Assembly: GCF_015751905.1 (NCBI RefSeq)
Contig: NZ_JADOUF010000001.1
Span: 7,502,001-7,566,000 of the forward strand
Length of the DNA stretch: 64,000 nucleotides
Origin: Longispora fulva
GTDB lineage: Bacteria > Actinomycetota > Actinomycetes > Mycobacteriales > Micromonosporaceae
Direction: 5' to 3'
Below the pieces are notes generated by a model, which was not told the origin of the DNA, did no database searches, and saw only the letters and a program-made list of their open reading frames with translations. A program made the translations under genes and the position numbers. Below, piece by piece: positions 10,936-18,366 of the stretch. Numbering within the stretch: position 1 is the first letter of the stretch; each line of letters begins with the position of its first letter.

Positions 10936-11355
10936 ATGCACGCAGTCATAGCGATCGGGATCGGCGTCCTTGCCCTGCTCTGCCTGCTCGCCATGCTCTT
11001 CGTCCGCCGCCTCATGATCGCCCGGGGCGGCGGAACTGTCGACATGTCCATCCGGCTGACCTCCAGCGTCGCCGGCCGGGGATGGGCGGTCGGCATGGGC
11101 CGCTTCGCCGGCCGTGAGCTGCGGTGGTACAGGCTGTTCAGCCTCGCCCCCAACCCGCGTCGGATCCTGCTCCGCCCCGAGCTGTCGGTGGTGTCCAAGC
11201 GGTCACCGGACGGCGCTGAGCAGCTCGCGATGCCGGCGGACAGCGTGATCCTGCAGTTGAACAGCGGCCGGGGGCCGGTGGAGATCGCGATCGCCGACGC
11301 CGCCCTGACGGGCTTCCTGAGCTGGCTGGAAGCCGCGGGCCCCGGCCGGCACTGA
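10936..11355 (+). CDS. DUF2550 family membrane-anchored protein
   Basis: A 139-residue protein with one N-terminal membrane helix (about residues 4-24) and a cytoplasmic domain containing GRFAGRELRWYRLFSLAPNP, typical of DUF2550. DUF2550 genes sit next to atpC in many actinobacteria, for example mycobacteria. The function is unknown; a role at the membrane is inferred. It follows atpC by 17 bases. Its stop codon lies inside the first unit of a 30-bp tandem repeat. Confidence 0.85.
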   Translation: MHAVIAIGIGVLALLCLLAMLFVRRLMIARGGGTVDMSIRLTSSVAGRGWAVGMGRFAGRELRWYRLFSLAPNPRRILLRPELSVVSKRSPDGAEQLAMPADSVILQLNSGRGPVEIAIADAALTGFLSWLEAAGPGRH

Positions 11356-11405
11356 TCCGAGGTCCAGGGCGCTACCCGGCACTCATCCGAGGCCCAGGGC
11401 GTTAC
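11346..11405. repeat. 30-bp tandem repeat, two units, holding two stop codons
   Basis: Two directly adjacent 30-base units (11346-11375 and 11376-11405) match at 27 of 30 positions. Unit one contains the TGA of the DUF2550 gene on the plus strand; unit two contains the TAA of the ABC permease gene on the minus strand. Duplication of one gene end between convergent genes is a likely origin. Confidence 0.9.
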
Positions 11406-12199
11406 CGCGACGCCGACTGGCGGTATTTGCGGATCGACAGCGGCACGAACACCACCAGGATCAGCAGGATCCAGCCCACGGCGAGCAGCACCGGGTGCTC
11501 CCCGGGATAGCCTGGCGGCCGTTTCAGGCCCGTGTTGCCCCACAGCGCCCGCAGCGCGAGCACGATCGAGCTGATCGGGTTCCAGTCGGCGACGTACTGC
11601 AACACCTTCGGCAGCGAACCGGTCGGGATGAACGCGTTGGACAGGAACGTCAGCGGGAACATCCAGATGAACCCGGCGCTCTGGGCCACCTCGACGCTCT
11701 TCACCGACAGGCCGATCAGCGCGGACACCCAGCTCATGGCGTAGCCGAAGCCGAACAGGATCGCGAAGCCGGCGATAGCGCGCAGGAAACCGTCGTGGAT
11801 CCGCCAGCCGACGATCAGGCCGCAGAGGCTCATCACCAGTACCACGAACACGTTGTTGAGCAGGTCGGACGTGGTTCGGCCGATCAGCACGGCAGCCCGG
11901 GACATCGGCAGGGACCGGAACCGGTCGATGGTGCCCTTCTGCAGGTCCTCCGCCAGCCCGATCGCGGTGATGGCGGCCCCGAAGGCGACGGTCTGGGTGA
12001 AGATGCCGGCCATCAGGTACTCCTTGTAGTTCACCCCCTCGATCTTGATCGCGCCGCCGAACACGTACGCGAACAGCAGCACGAACATGATCGGCTGGAT
12101 CGTGGAGAAGATCACCAGGTCCGGGATCCGGCGGAACTTGATCAGGTTGCGTTTCGCGACGACCCAGCCGTCGGTGAGCGCCATGGCCACGGGGTTCAC
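11402..12199 (-). CDS. ABC-2 type transporter permease, DrrB-like
   Basis: A 265-residue membrane protein with six predicted helices and the ABC2_membrane pattern, including LAEDLQKGTIDRFRSLPMSR in the cytoplasmic loop, as in DrrB drug-efflux permeases. GTG 12199 is selected because GGAGGTG lies just upstream and it overlaps the stop of the upstream ATPase by four bases (GTGA). Together they form a two-gene exporter. Substrate is unknown; DrrAB relatives export hydrophobic drugs or glycolipids. Confidence 0.9.
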   Translation of the reverse strand: MNPVAMALTDGWVVAKRNLIKFRRIPDLVIFSTIQPIMFVLLFAYVFGGAIKIEGVNYKEYLMAGIFTQTVAFGAAITAIGLAEDLQKGTIDRFRSLPMSRAAVLIGRTTSDLLNNVFVVLVMSLCGLIVGWRIHDGFLRAIAGFAILFGFGYAMSWVSALIGLSVKSVEVAQSAGFIWMFPLTFLSNAFIPTGSLPKVLQYVADWNPISSIVLALRALWGNTGLKRPPGYPGEHPVLLAVGWILLILVVFVPLSIRKYRQSASR

Positions 12200-13155
12200 G
12201 CCGTCACCTCCTCTGTCGAGACCCGCTCGCCGGTCAGCTGCATGAACACGTCGTCGAGGGTCGGCCGGTGCACGGCCAGGTCCACGGGCTCGACCCCGGT
12301 GGCGTCCAGTTCGCGGACGGCGGCCACCAGGGCCGGGGCGCCCCGGGTGACCGGGATCGTGATCTGGTGGGTCTCGTGGTCGACCTGCGGCTCGCCCGTG
12401 CCGACCCCGCGCATGATCGGCAGGGCCAGGTTCAGGTCCTGGGCGTTGCGCAGGGTCAGGGCCAGCCGTTCGCCGCCGACGGTGCGTTTGAGCTCCTCGG
12501 GGGTGCCGTGCGCGATGGCCCGGCCGTGGTCGATCACCACGATGTCGTCGCAGAGCTGGTCGGCCTCCTCCAGGTACTGCGTCGTCAGCAGCACCGTCGC
12601 CCCCTGCCGGACCCGCTCGCCGATCACGTCCCACATCCCGAGCCGGCTGCGCGGGTCGAGCCCGGTGGTCGGCTCGTCCATGAAGATCACCGGGGGTTTG
12701 GCGACGAGCGCGCCGGCCAGGTCGAGCCGGCGGCGCATGCCCCCGGAGTAGGTCTTCACCGGGCGGTTGGCGGCATCCGTGAGCGTGAACCGTTCGAGCA
12801 GCTCGTTGGCCCTGGCCCGGGCGGTCTTCTTGCCCAGGTGGTACAGCCGGCCGATCATCTCGAGGTTCTCGTACCCGGTCAGGTACTCGTCCACGGCCGC
12901 GTACTGTCCGGACAGTCCCATCACGCGCCGGACCTCCTGCGGGTGGTGGAGCACGTCGATCCCCGCGACGAACGCGCGCCCGGCGTCGGGTCGCAGCAGG
13001 GTGGTCAGGATGCGCACGGCCGTCGTCTTGCCCGCGCCGTTGGGGCCGAGCAGTCCGAGCACTGTGCCCTCCGGGACCGCCAGGTCCAGGCCATCGAGTG
13101 CCGTGAGCTGCCCGTACCTCTTGACCAGCCCCTCGGCCATGATCGTCGGGGTCAT
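12196..13155 (-). CDS. ABC transporter ATPase, DrrA-like
   Basis: A 319-residue ATPase with Walker A GLLGPNGAGKTT, signature YSGGMRRRLDLAGAL, Walker B VIFMDEPTTGLDP and the H-loop LLTTQYLEEADQL. The C-terminal segment PTLDDVFMQLTGE is typical of the DrrA (daunorubicin resistance) group. ATG 13155 is supported by TAGGCT 7 bases upstream, a leaderless arrangement. It is divergent from the GNAT gene. Confidence 0.92.
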   Translation of the reverse strand: MTPTIMAEGLVKRYGQLTALDGLDLAVPEGTVLGLLGPNGAGKTTAVRILTTLLRPDAGRAFVAGIDVLHHPQEVRRVMGLSGQYAAVDEYLTGYENLEMIGRLYHLGKKTARARANELLERFTLTDAANRPVKTYSGGMRRRLDLAGALVAKPPVIFMDEPTTGLDPRSRLGMWDVIGERVRQGATVLLTTQYLEEADQLCDDIVVIDHGRAIAHGTPEELKRTVGGERLALTLRNAQDLNLALPIMRGVGTGEPQVDHETHQITIPVTRGAPALVAAVRELDATGVEPVDLAVHRPTLDDVFMQLTGERVSTEEVTA

Positions 13156-13162
13156 GACGTCC

Positions 13163-13181
13163 AGCCTAGGCCGGCTAAGGT
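13163..13181. promoter_or_regulatory. Back-to-back leaderless promoters, ABC exporter and GNAT gene
   Basis: On the minus strand TAGGCT (13163-13168) is 7 bases from ATG 13155. On the plus strand TAAGGT (13176-13181) is 6 bases from ATG 13188. The two start codons are only 32 bases apart, so -35 regions of each unit would lie in the other gene. Confidence 0.5.
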
Positions 13182-13187
13182 GACCCG

Positions 13188-14096
13188 ATGACCGAATTTC
13201 ATATTCTCGCCGATGACTCTGTCTGGCGTGCTGGTTGGGAACAGCGGGTCGAAGCCCGGCACCTCGAGGTGGGCCTGTCGGAGGAGTCCTGGGACTCCCG
13301 GCTCCCCCGGTTGCGGGCGTACCGGGACCGGGGCGAGGAGCACGCGGTGGCGGCCGTGCAGGACGGCGGGACGCGCGTCGGCTACGTGGCCGTGGCCCTG
13401 GACAACGCGCAGACCCGGATCGACGACATCTGGATCGAGCCGGACCACCGGGAGCACGGCCACGGCCGGGCCGCCCGGGACTGGGCCGAGGCGTGGGGCC
13501 GCGAGCGCGGGGCGCACCGGGTGTTCCTCCAGGCACTGGAGCCCACCCCGGTGTTCGACGACTACCCGCTGCGCGCGCAGACCATGGTGAAGGTGCTGGG
13601 GGCGGCCCCGGACCTGCCGGCGGGGGTGCTGGGGCGGCCGATGTCGGCGGCGGAGTACCCGACGTGGTTGGAGAACGACATCATCGGCTACATGGCCGAC
13701 ATCGTGGACTCCGGCAGCATGGAGCCCGAGGCGGCCCGGCGCAAGGCCGACGAGGACTTCGCGAACCTGCTCCCGCAGGGTCTGGACTCCCCGGACAACA
13801 CCCTGTGGACGGTCGAGGCCGGCGGCGAGGGCGTGGCCTTCCTCTGGCTGAAGCACCACACGTCCCCGGGCCAGAGCTTCGTGTACTCGGTGTCCACCTC
13901 CCCGGCCCACCGGGGCAAGGGCTACGGCCGGGCGGCGATGATCCTCGGCGAGCGGGCGACCCTCGACGCCGGCGACCAGGCGTTGCTGCTCAACGTGTTC
14001 GGCCACAACCGGGTGGCGATCAACCTGTACGACAGCCTCGGCTACGCGGTGCTCGACCAGTCCCGGTCGACGGACGGCACGAGCTCCACCTCGTAG
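13188..14096 (+). CDS. Tandem GNAT-family N-acetyltransferase
   Basis: A 302-residue protein with two GNAT folds. The N-terminal half shows DDIWIEPDHREHGHGRAA and the C-terminal half VSTSPAHRGKGYGRAAM, both acetyl-CoA pyrophosphate loops (R/H-G-x-G-x-G/A type), followed by NVFGHNRVAINLYDSLGY. The two-domain layout resembles mycothiol synthase MshD, but this is not enough to call it. The last 55 bases are read on the other strand as the end of the VOC gene, so the C-terminal tail may be less constrained. Probably leaderless. Confidence 0.82.
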   Translation: MTEFHILADDSVWRAGWEQRVEARHLEVGLSEESWDSRLPRLRAYRDRGEEHAVAAVQDGGTRVGYVAVALDNAQTRIDDIWIEPDHREHGHGRAARDWAEAWGRERGAHRVFLQALEPTPVFDDYPLRAQTMVKVLGAAPDLPAGVLGRPMSAAEYPTWLENDIIGYMADIVDSGSMEPEAARRKADEDFANLLPQGLDSPDNTLWTVEAGGEGVAFLWLKHHTSPGQSFVYSVSTSPAHRGKGYGRAAMILGERATLDAGDQALLLNVFGHNRVAINLYDSLGYAVLDQSRSTDGTSSTS

Positions 14097-14434
14097 CCCT
14101 GGGTGTCGACGAGATAGGCCGCGCCGTTGCCCGGGTACGGGTAGTCGAACAGCTTCCGCCAGCCGTGGCCCGGTGCGGCCTCGACCAGCCGGTCGAGGGA
14201 TTCCGGGCTGCCGGCATGCAGGGCGAGGTGGTTGAGCCCGGGCGTGGTGCGGTCGTGGGTGGTCCCGGTCAGCGCCGGGGACTGCTCGAACACGATGTAC
14301 GTGTCGCCGAACTTCCAGGACCGGCCGGCGGGCCAGTCCTGGAAGAGCTCGTAGCCGAGCTGTCCGAGCAGCCAGCCCCAGCTCCGGTTGGCCTCGGCGA
14401 GGGAGGGCACCCAGAGCTCGACGTGGTGGATCAC
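14042..14434 (-). CDS. VOC family (glyoxalase-like) protein
   Basis: A 130-residue single vicinal-oxygen-chelate protein. Candidate metal ligands are His in VIHHVELWVPS, His in GLNHLALHAG and Glu in YEVELVPS. The reaction cannot be assigned; the family includes glyoxalases, dioxygenases, epimerases and resistance proteins. GTG 14434 overlaps the adenosyltransferase stop by four bases, so it is the second gene of that unit. Its 3' end overlaps the convergent GNAT gene by 55 bases. Confidence 0.82.
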   Translation of the reverse strand: MIHHVELWVPSLAEANRSWGWLLGQLGYELFQDWPAGRSWKFGDTYIVFEQSPALTGTTHDRTTPGLNHLALHAGSPESLDRLVEAAPGHGWRKLFDYPYPGNGAAYLVDTQGYEVELVPSVDRDWSSTA

Positions 14435-15009
14435 GCGGCCCCGCCGCCCGGCACCCACTTCACGTCGCCGTCGGGGTTGGCCACCCGACCGAGGATGAAG
14501 AGCAGGTCCGACAGCCGGTTCAGGTACTTCGCCGCCAGCACGTTCGTCCGGTCCGGGTCGGCCTCGATCAGGGCCCACACCCGGCGTTCGGCCCGTCGGG
14601 ACACGGTGCGCGCCTGGTGCAGCAGCGCGGCGGCCGGCGTGCCCCCGGGCAGGATGAAGGAGTCGAGCTTCGCCAGCCGCCCGTTGAACTCGTCGCACCA
14701 GCCCTCGAGCCGGGTCACGTACTCCTCGGTCACCCGCAGCGGGGGATACGCCGGAAGGTCGGTGATCGGGTTGCACAGGTCGGCGCCCACGTCGAACAGG
14801 TCGTTGTTGACCTGGGCCAGGACGGCCCGCACGTCGTCGGCGGGGTTGCCGAGGGACAGGACCAGGCCGATCACGGCGTTGGTCTCGTCCGTGTCGGCGT
14901 ACGCCTCGATCCGGGGGTCGGTCTTGGGCACCCGGGAGAAGTCACCGAGGCCGGTGGTGCCGGCGTCGCCGGTCTTCGTATAGATGCGGGTGAGGTGGAC
15001 TCCAGACAT
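14431..15009 (-). CDS. Cob(I)alamin adenosyltransferase, PduO type
   Basis: A 192-residue ATP:corrinoid adenosyltransferase that makes adenosylcobalamin. Family motifs are TRIYTKTGDAGTT at the N-terminus (ATP binding), IEAYADTDETNA, RRAERRVWAL and KYLNRLSDLLF. Adenosylcobalamin is needed by the MeaA-type mutase at 22018-23964. ATG 15009 has TATGCT 7 bases upstream and no ribosome binding site, so the mRNA is probably leaderless. It is divergent from murA. Confidence 0.93.
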   Translation of the reverse strand: MSGVHLTRIYTKTGDAGTTGLGDFSRVPKTDPRIEAYADTDETNAVIGLVLSLGNPADDVRAVLAQVNNDLFDVGADLCNPITDLPAYPPLRVTEEYVTRLEGWCDEFNGRLAKLDSFILPGGTPAAALLHQARTVSRRAERRVWALIEADPDRTNVLAAKYLNRLSDLLFILGRVANPDGDVKWVPGGGAA

Positions 15010-15016
15010 GCGGCCA

Positions 15017-15029
15017 GCATACGTAGTCT
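15017..15029. promoter_or_regulatory. Divergent leaderless -10 boxes, adenosyltransferase and murA
   Basis: Minus strand TATGCT (15017-15022) lies 7 bases before ATG 15009; plus strand TAGTCT (15024-15029) lies 6 bases before GTG 15036. Start codons are 26 bases apart. The two -10 elements are separated by one base, so RNA polymerase could not open both at once. Confidence 0.55.
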
Positions 15030-15035
15030 GGGCGG

Positions 15036-16328
15036 GTGGATCTGATCAGAGTGCACGGCGGGGTCCGGCTGGCAGGCGACGTGGCGGTGGTCGGCGCGAA
15101 GAACTCGGCCCTGAAACTGATGGCCGCGGCCCTGCTCGCCGAGGGTCGTACCGTGTTGCGCAACGTCCCCCGGATCACCGACGTCGCGATCATGGCCGAG
15201 GTGCTCCGCCGGCTCGGCTGTGCCGTGGACCTGACGACCGTCGACGACAAGTCCTGCCTCGTCACGATCGACGCTCCGGCCGAGCTGGGCGTCGAGGCCG
15301 ACTACGACCTGGTCCGCCGGCTACGGGCCTCCATCTGCGTCCTGGGCCCCCTGCTGGCCCGCCGGGGGCACGTCAGGGTGGCGCACCCGGGCGGTGACGA
15401 GATCGGCTCGCGCGGGCTCGACATGCACGTGTCCGGGCTGGCCCGGATGGGCGCGACGATCTCCAACGAGCACGGTTACGTGATCGCCCGGGCGGACCGG
15501 CTGCGGGGCGCGATGATCTGGCTGGACTTCCCGAGCGTCGGGGCCACGGAGAACCTGCTGACGGCCGCCGTGCTCGCCCGGGGTTCCACCCAGATCGACA
15601 ACGCCGCGCGCGAGCCGGAGATCGTGGACCTGTGCGCGATGCTCACCGCGATGGGCGCCAAGATCGACGGCGCCGGTACCGCGACGCTGGTCATCGAGGG
15701 CGTGGAGGCCCTGTCCCCGGTCACCCACCACACGATCGGGGACCGGATCGTGGCCGGCACCTGGGCGTTCGGGGCGGCGATGACCCAGGGCGACGTCACG
15801 GTGCGCGGGATCGACCCGGCGTTCCTGGAGCTGGCACTCGACAAGCTCGGCCAGGCCGGCGCGGAGGTCACCGGGGTCGCCGACGGCTTCCGGGTCGCGA
15901 TGTCCGGCCGGCCGCGGGCGGTGGACATCCGTACCCTGCCGTTCCCGGGTTTCGCCACCGACCTGCTGCCGATGGCGATGGGTCTGGCGGCGGTCAGCGA
16001 AGGGGCGTCCCTGATCACGGAGAACATCTTCGACGGCCGGTTCATGTTCGTGAACGAGATGTCCCGGCTCGGCGCGGACATCCGCACCGACGGCCACCAC
16101 GCGGTCGTCCGGGGCCGGGAACGGTTGTCGGGCGCGCCGGTGCGGGCCACGGACATCCGGGCCGGTGCCGGTCTGGTCCTGGCCGGGCTGTGCGCCGAGG
16201 GGGTCACGGAGGTCGGCCAGTCCCACCACATCGACCGGGGCTACCCGGGCTTCCTCCGCGACCTGCGCGGCCTGGGCGTGACCGTGGAACGCGGTGTCGC
16301 CCCGGAGGAGCCGGAGTTCGACATCTGA
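15036..16328 (+). CDS. murA: UDP-N-acetylglucosamine 1-carboxyvinyltransferase
   Basis: MurA transfers enolpyruvate from PEP to UDP-GlcNAc, the first committed step of peptidoglycan precursor synthesis in the cytoplasm. The protein is 430 aa with Lys22-Asn23 in GAKNSAL and the two-domain inside-out barrel repeats. The residue at the catalytic Cys position is Asp121 in [15 protein letters not shown]. Asp at this site is the known actinobacterial variant that confers intrinsic fosfomycin resistance in Mycobacterium. GTG 15036 is probably leaderless. Confidence 0.96.
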   Translation: MDLIRVHGGVRLAGDVAVVGAKNSALKLMAAALLAEGRTVLRNVPRITDVAIMAEVLRRLGCAVDLTTVDDKSCLVTIDAPAELGVEADYDLVRRLRASICVLGPLLARRGHVRVAHPGGDEIGSRGLDMHVSGLARMGATISNEHGYVIARADRLRGAMIWLDFPSVGATENLLTAAVLARGSTQIDNAAREPEIVDLCAMLTAMGAKIDGAGTATLVIEGVEALSPVTHHTIGDRIVAGTWAFGAAMTQGDVTVRGIDPAFLELALDKLGQAGAEVTGVADGFRVAMSGRPRAVDIRTLPFPGFATDLLPMAMGLAAVSEGASLITENIFDGRFMFVNEMSRLGADIRTDGHHAVVRGRERLSGAPVRATDIRAGAGLVLAGLCAEGVTEVGQSHHIDRGYPGFLRDLRGLGVTVERGVAPEEPEFDI

Positions 16329-16355
16329 CGGTTACGCCGCATCACCGACCCGGCG

Positions 16356-16378
16356 GCGTCCTGGTCAGCCCAGGACGC
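16356..16378. terminator. Bidirectional hairpin between murA and convergent gene
   Basis: A perfect 9-bp inverted repeat (16356-16364 with 16370-16378) with loop TCAGC. The loop carries the TGA stop of the minus-strand gene. No T run follows on either side, so termination strength is uncertain. Confidence 0.45.
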
Positions 16379-16712
16379 GGCGGGCCTGGTCGAGTTCGTC
16401 GTTGAAGACCAGGACGCGCACCCTGCCGTCGGATTCGATGACGACAGTGGTGCGTATGTTGACCAGGGCCAGGGCGTCACGGACCGTGTCCGCCGCGGCC
16501 GGCCCGTCGACGATGGCGACGTCGCGCAGCAGCCCGTAGTCCCGCGTTCCGGGCGGCCAGGGCGCGTCGTCCCAGGCGATCCAGTCGACGTCCTCGGCGG
16601 CGGTGCGCGCCTCCGCCCGGAACGCCCAGCGCAGTATCAGCGCGAGTCCGCCGAGTACCGAGAAGGCGATCAGCGGGCCCGCGACCAGGGATAGACTCTC
16701 CGACCCAGGCAC
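16365..16712 (-). CDS. Small membrane-anchored protein of unknown function
   Basis: A 115-residue protein with one N-terminal helix (about residues 8-29) and a cytoplasmic alpha/beta domain ending VRVLVFNDELDQARRVLG. The second half resembles small DUF2007-like folds in its pattern, but I cannot assign it. GTG 16712 sits at the edge of a perfect inverted repeat CACACTCAGTGTG (16712-16724). It is convergent with murA and divergent from the dehydrogenase gene. Confidence 0.65.
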   Translation of the reverse strand: MPGSESLSLVAGPLIAFSVLGGLALILRWAFRAEARTAAEDVDWIAWDDAPWPPGTRDYGLLRDVAIVDGPAAADTVRDALALVNIRTTVVIESDGRVRVLVFNDELDQARRVLG

Positions 16713-16768
16713 ACACTCAGTGTGACATTTCGCGTACTCCGCGCGCAGCTACTCGGCCCACCTGAGTG

Positions 16769-16792
16769 ACCGTTCAGTAGGCACAATAGGCT
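16769..16792 (+). promoter_or_regulatory. Candidate promoter and operator before the dehydrogenase gene
   Basis: ACCGTTCAGTAG (16769-16780) is repeated exactly before the mutase gene (21997-22008). A -10-like TAGGCT follows at 16787-16792, 30 bases before ATG 16823; TAGGCA at 16778-16783 is an alternative. The motif would cover the spacer of either promoter, a good place for a repressor. Confidence 0.45.
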
Positions 16793-16822
16793 GCGGGACA
16801 AGCTGACGAGAGGGGTACGGAC

Positions 16823-17674
16823 ATGGCGGGGCGACTCGCGGTGATCGGTGCGGGCCTGATGGGTTCCGGCATCGCGCAGGTGGCGGCTCAGGCCGGCTGG
16901 CAGGTGACCCTCCGCGACCTCACCGACCAGGCGACGGCGCGCGGGCTGGCCGGGATCGAGGCCTCGCTGACGAAGTTCGCGGCCAAGGGCAAGATCTCCG
17001 AGTCCGACGCGCACGCCGCGATCGGCCGGATCTCCACGACGACGGAGCTCGGCGACGCCGCCGACGCCGACATCGTGATCGAGGCGGTGTTCGAGCAGCT
17101 CGAGGTCAAGCAGGAGATCTTCCGGGCACTGGACAAGATCTGCAAGCCGGGTGCGGTGCTGGCCACCAACACCTCGGCGATCCCGATCACCCAGATCGCC
17201 GCGGTCACCGAGCGCCCGGAGTGGGTGGTGGGGACGCACTTCTTCTCCCCGGTACCCATGATGAAGCTCTGCGAGTTGGTCAGGGGTTACAAGACCTCCG
17301 ACGAGGCGCTGGCCACCGCGCGCGCCTTCGCCGAGGAGATCGGCAAGACCTGCATCGTGGTGAACCGCGACATCGCCGGCTTCGTCACCACCCGGCTGAT
17401 CACCGCCCTGGTGATGGAGGCCGTGAAGCTGGTGGAGACCGGGGTCGTGTCCGCCGAGGACCTCGACACCGCCTGCAAGCTGGGCTTCGGGCACGCGATG
17501 GGCCCGCTGGCCACGACCGACCTGACCGGCGTGGACATCCTGACGAACGCCACGAAGAACATCTACGCCGAGACGAACGACCCGAAGTTCTTCCCGCCGG
17601 AGCTGCTGCTGCGCATGATCGCGGCGGGCGACCTGGGTCGCAAGACCGGCAAGGGCTTCTACGAGTACGAGTGA
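16823..17674 (+). CDS. 3-hydroxybutyryl-CoA dehydrogenase-like protein
   Basis: A 283-residue NAD(P)-dependent 3-hydroxyacyl-CoA dehydrogenase. It has the nucleotide-binding GAGLMGSGIAQ near residue 8, the catalytic His region THFFSPVPMMKL, and the C-terminal dimerisation domain with FGHAMGPLATTDLTG. The likely reaction is acetoacetyl-CoA to 3-hydroxybutyryl-CoA, as in butyrate, PHB or ethylmalonyl-CoA pathways, which would connect it with MeaA. GAGAGGGG precedes ATG 16823. Substrate chain length is inferred. Confidence 0.92.
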   Translation: MAGRLAVIGAGLMGSGIAQVAAQAGWQVTLRDLTDQATARGLAGIEASLTKFAAKGKISESDAHAAIGRISTTTELGDAADADIVIEAVFEQLEVKQEIFRALDKICKPGAVLATNTSAIPITQIAAVTERPEWVVGTHFFSPVPMMKLCELVRGYKTSDEALATARAFAEEIGKTCIVVNRDIAGFVTTRLITALVMEAVKLVETGVVSAEDLDTACKLGFGHAMGPLATTDLTGVDILTNATKNIYAETNDPKFFPPELLLRMIAAGDLGRKTGKGFYEYE

Positions 17675-17677
17675 GCC

Positions 17678-17711
17678 ACCGGGCCGCCCCTCACGGGAGG
17701 GGCGGCCCGGT
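17678..17711 (+). terminator. Strong hairpin after the dehydrogenase gene
   Basis: A perfect 15-bp GC-rich stem (17678-17692 with 17697-17711) closed by a 4-base loop ACGG, beginning 4 bases after the stop. No T tract follows, which is common for actinobacterial I-shaped terminators. Confidence 0.75.
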
Positions 17712-17791
17712 CTCACCCCTCCTCGCCGGACATGTGCGGACGTAGACTGGCGCACCAGTTCACGAGCTGTCGATGACGCGGGGAGAACGGC

Positions 17792-18232
17792 GTGCCGAAC
17801 GAACAGGACGACTGGTCCCGGCGGGTGGAGGGCTGGGAGCGGGCCGACGACGCCGCGGAGTCCCGGACCGGGGTGGTCAAGGTGGTCGCCTGGACCCTCG
17901 GGGTGGCGCTCGTGCTGGTCTGCGGCGTGGTGATGCTGCTCGGCCGGAAGCCTGGCCCGCTGTTCGACCCGGCGGACTATCCGGGTCCGGGGACGGGGGA
18001 GGCGGTCGTCAGGGTGCATGACCGGCAGCCCCTCAACGAGATCGCGCAGATCCTCAAGGACGCCGACGTGGTGAAGAGCGCGCGGGCGTTCCTGGAGGTG
18101 GCCGGCACCGACATCGCCCCGGGCACGTACACGCTCCGGCGGCAGATGCGGGCCCGGGACGCCTACAACCTGATGCGGGGGCAGACGCCGGCCCGCGACA
18201 CGCCGAACCCGTCGAGGTCGACGACGGCGTAG
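17792..18232 (+). CDS. Membrane protein with MltG-like N-terminal fragment
   Basis: A 146-residue protein: charged N-terminus, one membrane helix (about residues 30-50), then an extracytoplasmic segment VVRVHDRQPLNEIAQILKDA ... PGTYTLRRQM. This resembles the LysM-like subdomain of endolytic transglycosylase MltG (YceG). The MltG catalytic domain with its essential Glu is missing, so lytic activity is not expected; the family is normally over 330 aa. GGGGAGAA before GTG 17792 and a TAGACT box at 17743-17748 support expression. A peptidoglycan-related binding role is inferred. Confidence 0.7.
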   Translation: MPNEQDDWSRRVEGWERADDAAESRTGVVKVVAWTLGVALVLVCGVVMLLGRKPGPLFDPADYPGPGTGEAVVRVHDRQPLNEIAQILKDADVVKSARAFLEVAGTDIAPGTYTLRRQMRARDAYNLMRGQTPARDTPNPSRSTTA

Positions 18233-18366
18233 CGCCGGCTGGCCCCTCGCCGCCGCGACCCGACGGGTCGGTGCGCCGGCATGTCGGGTCGCCCCGGACC
18301 CCGACCGGGCGGGCAGGTCGCCCCGGCCACGCGATCGATCCTGCGGGGAGGGCGGCCTGTGGTCGA

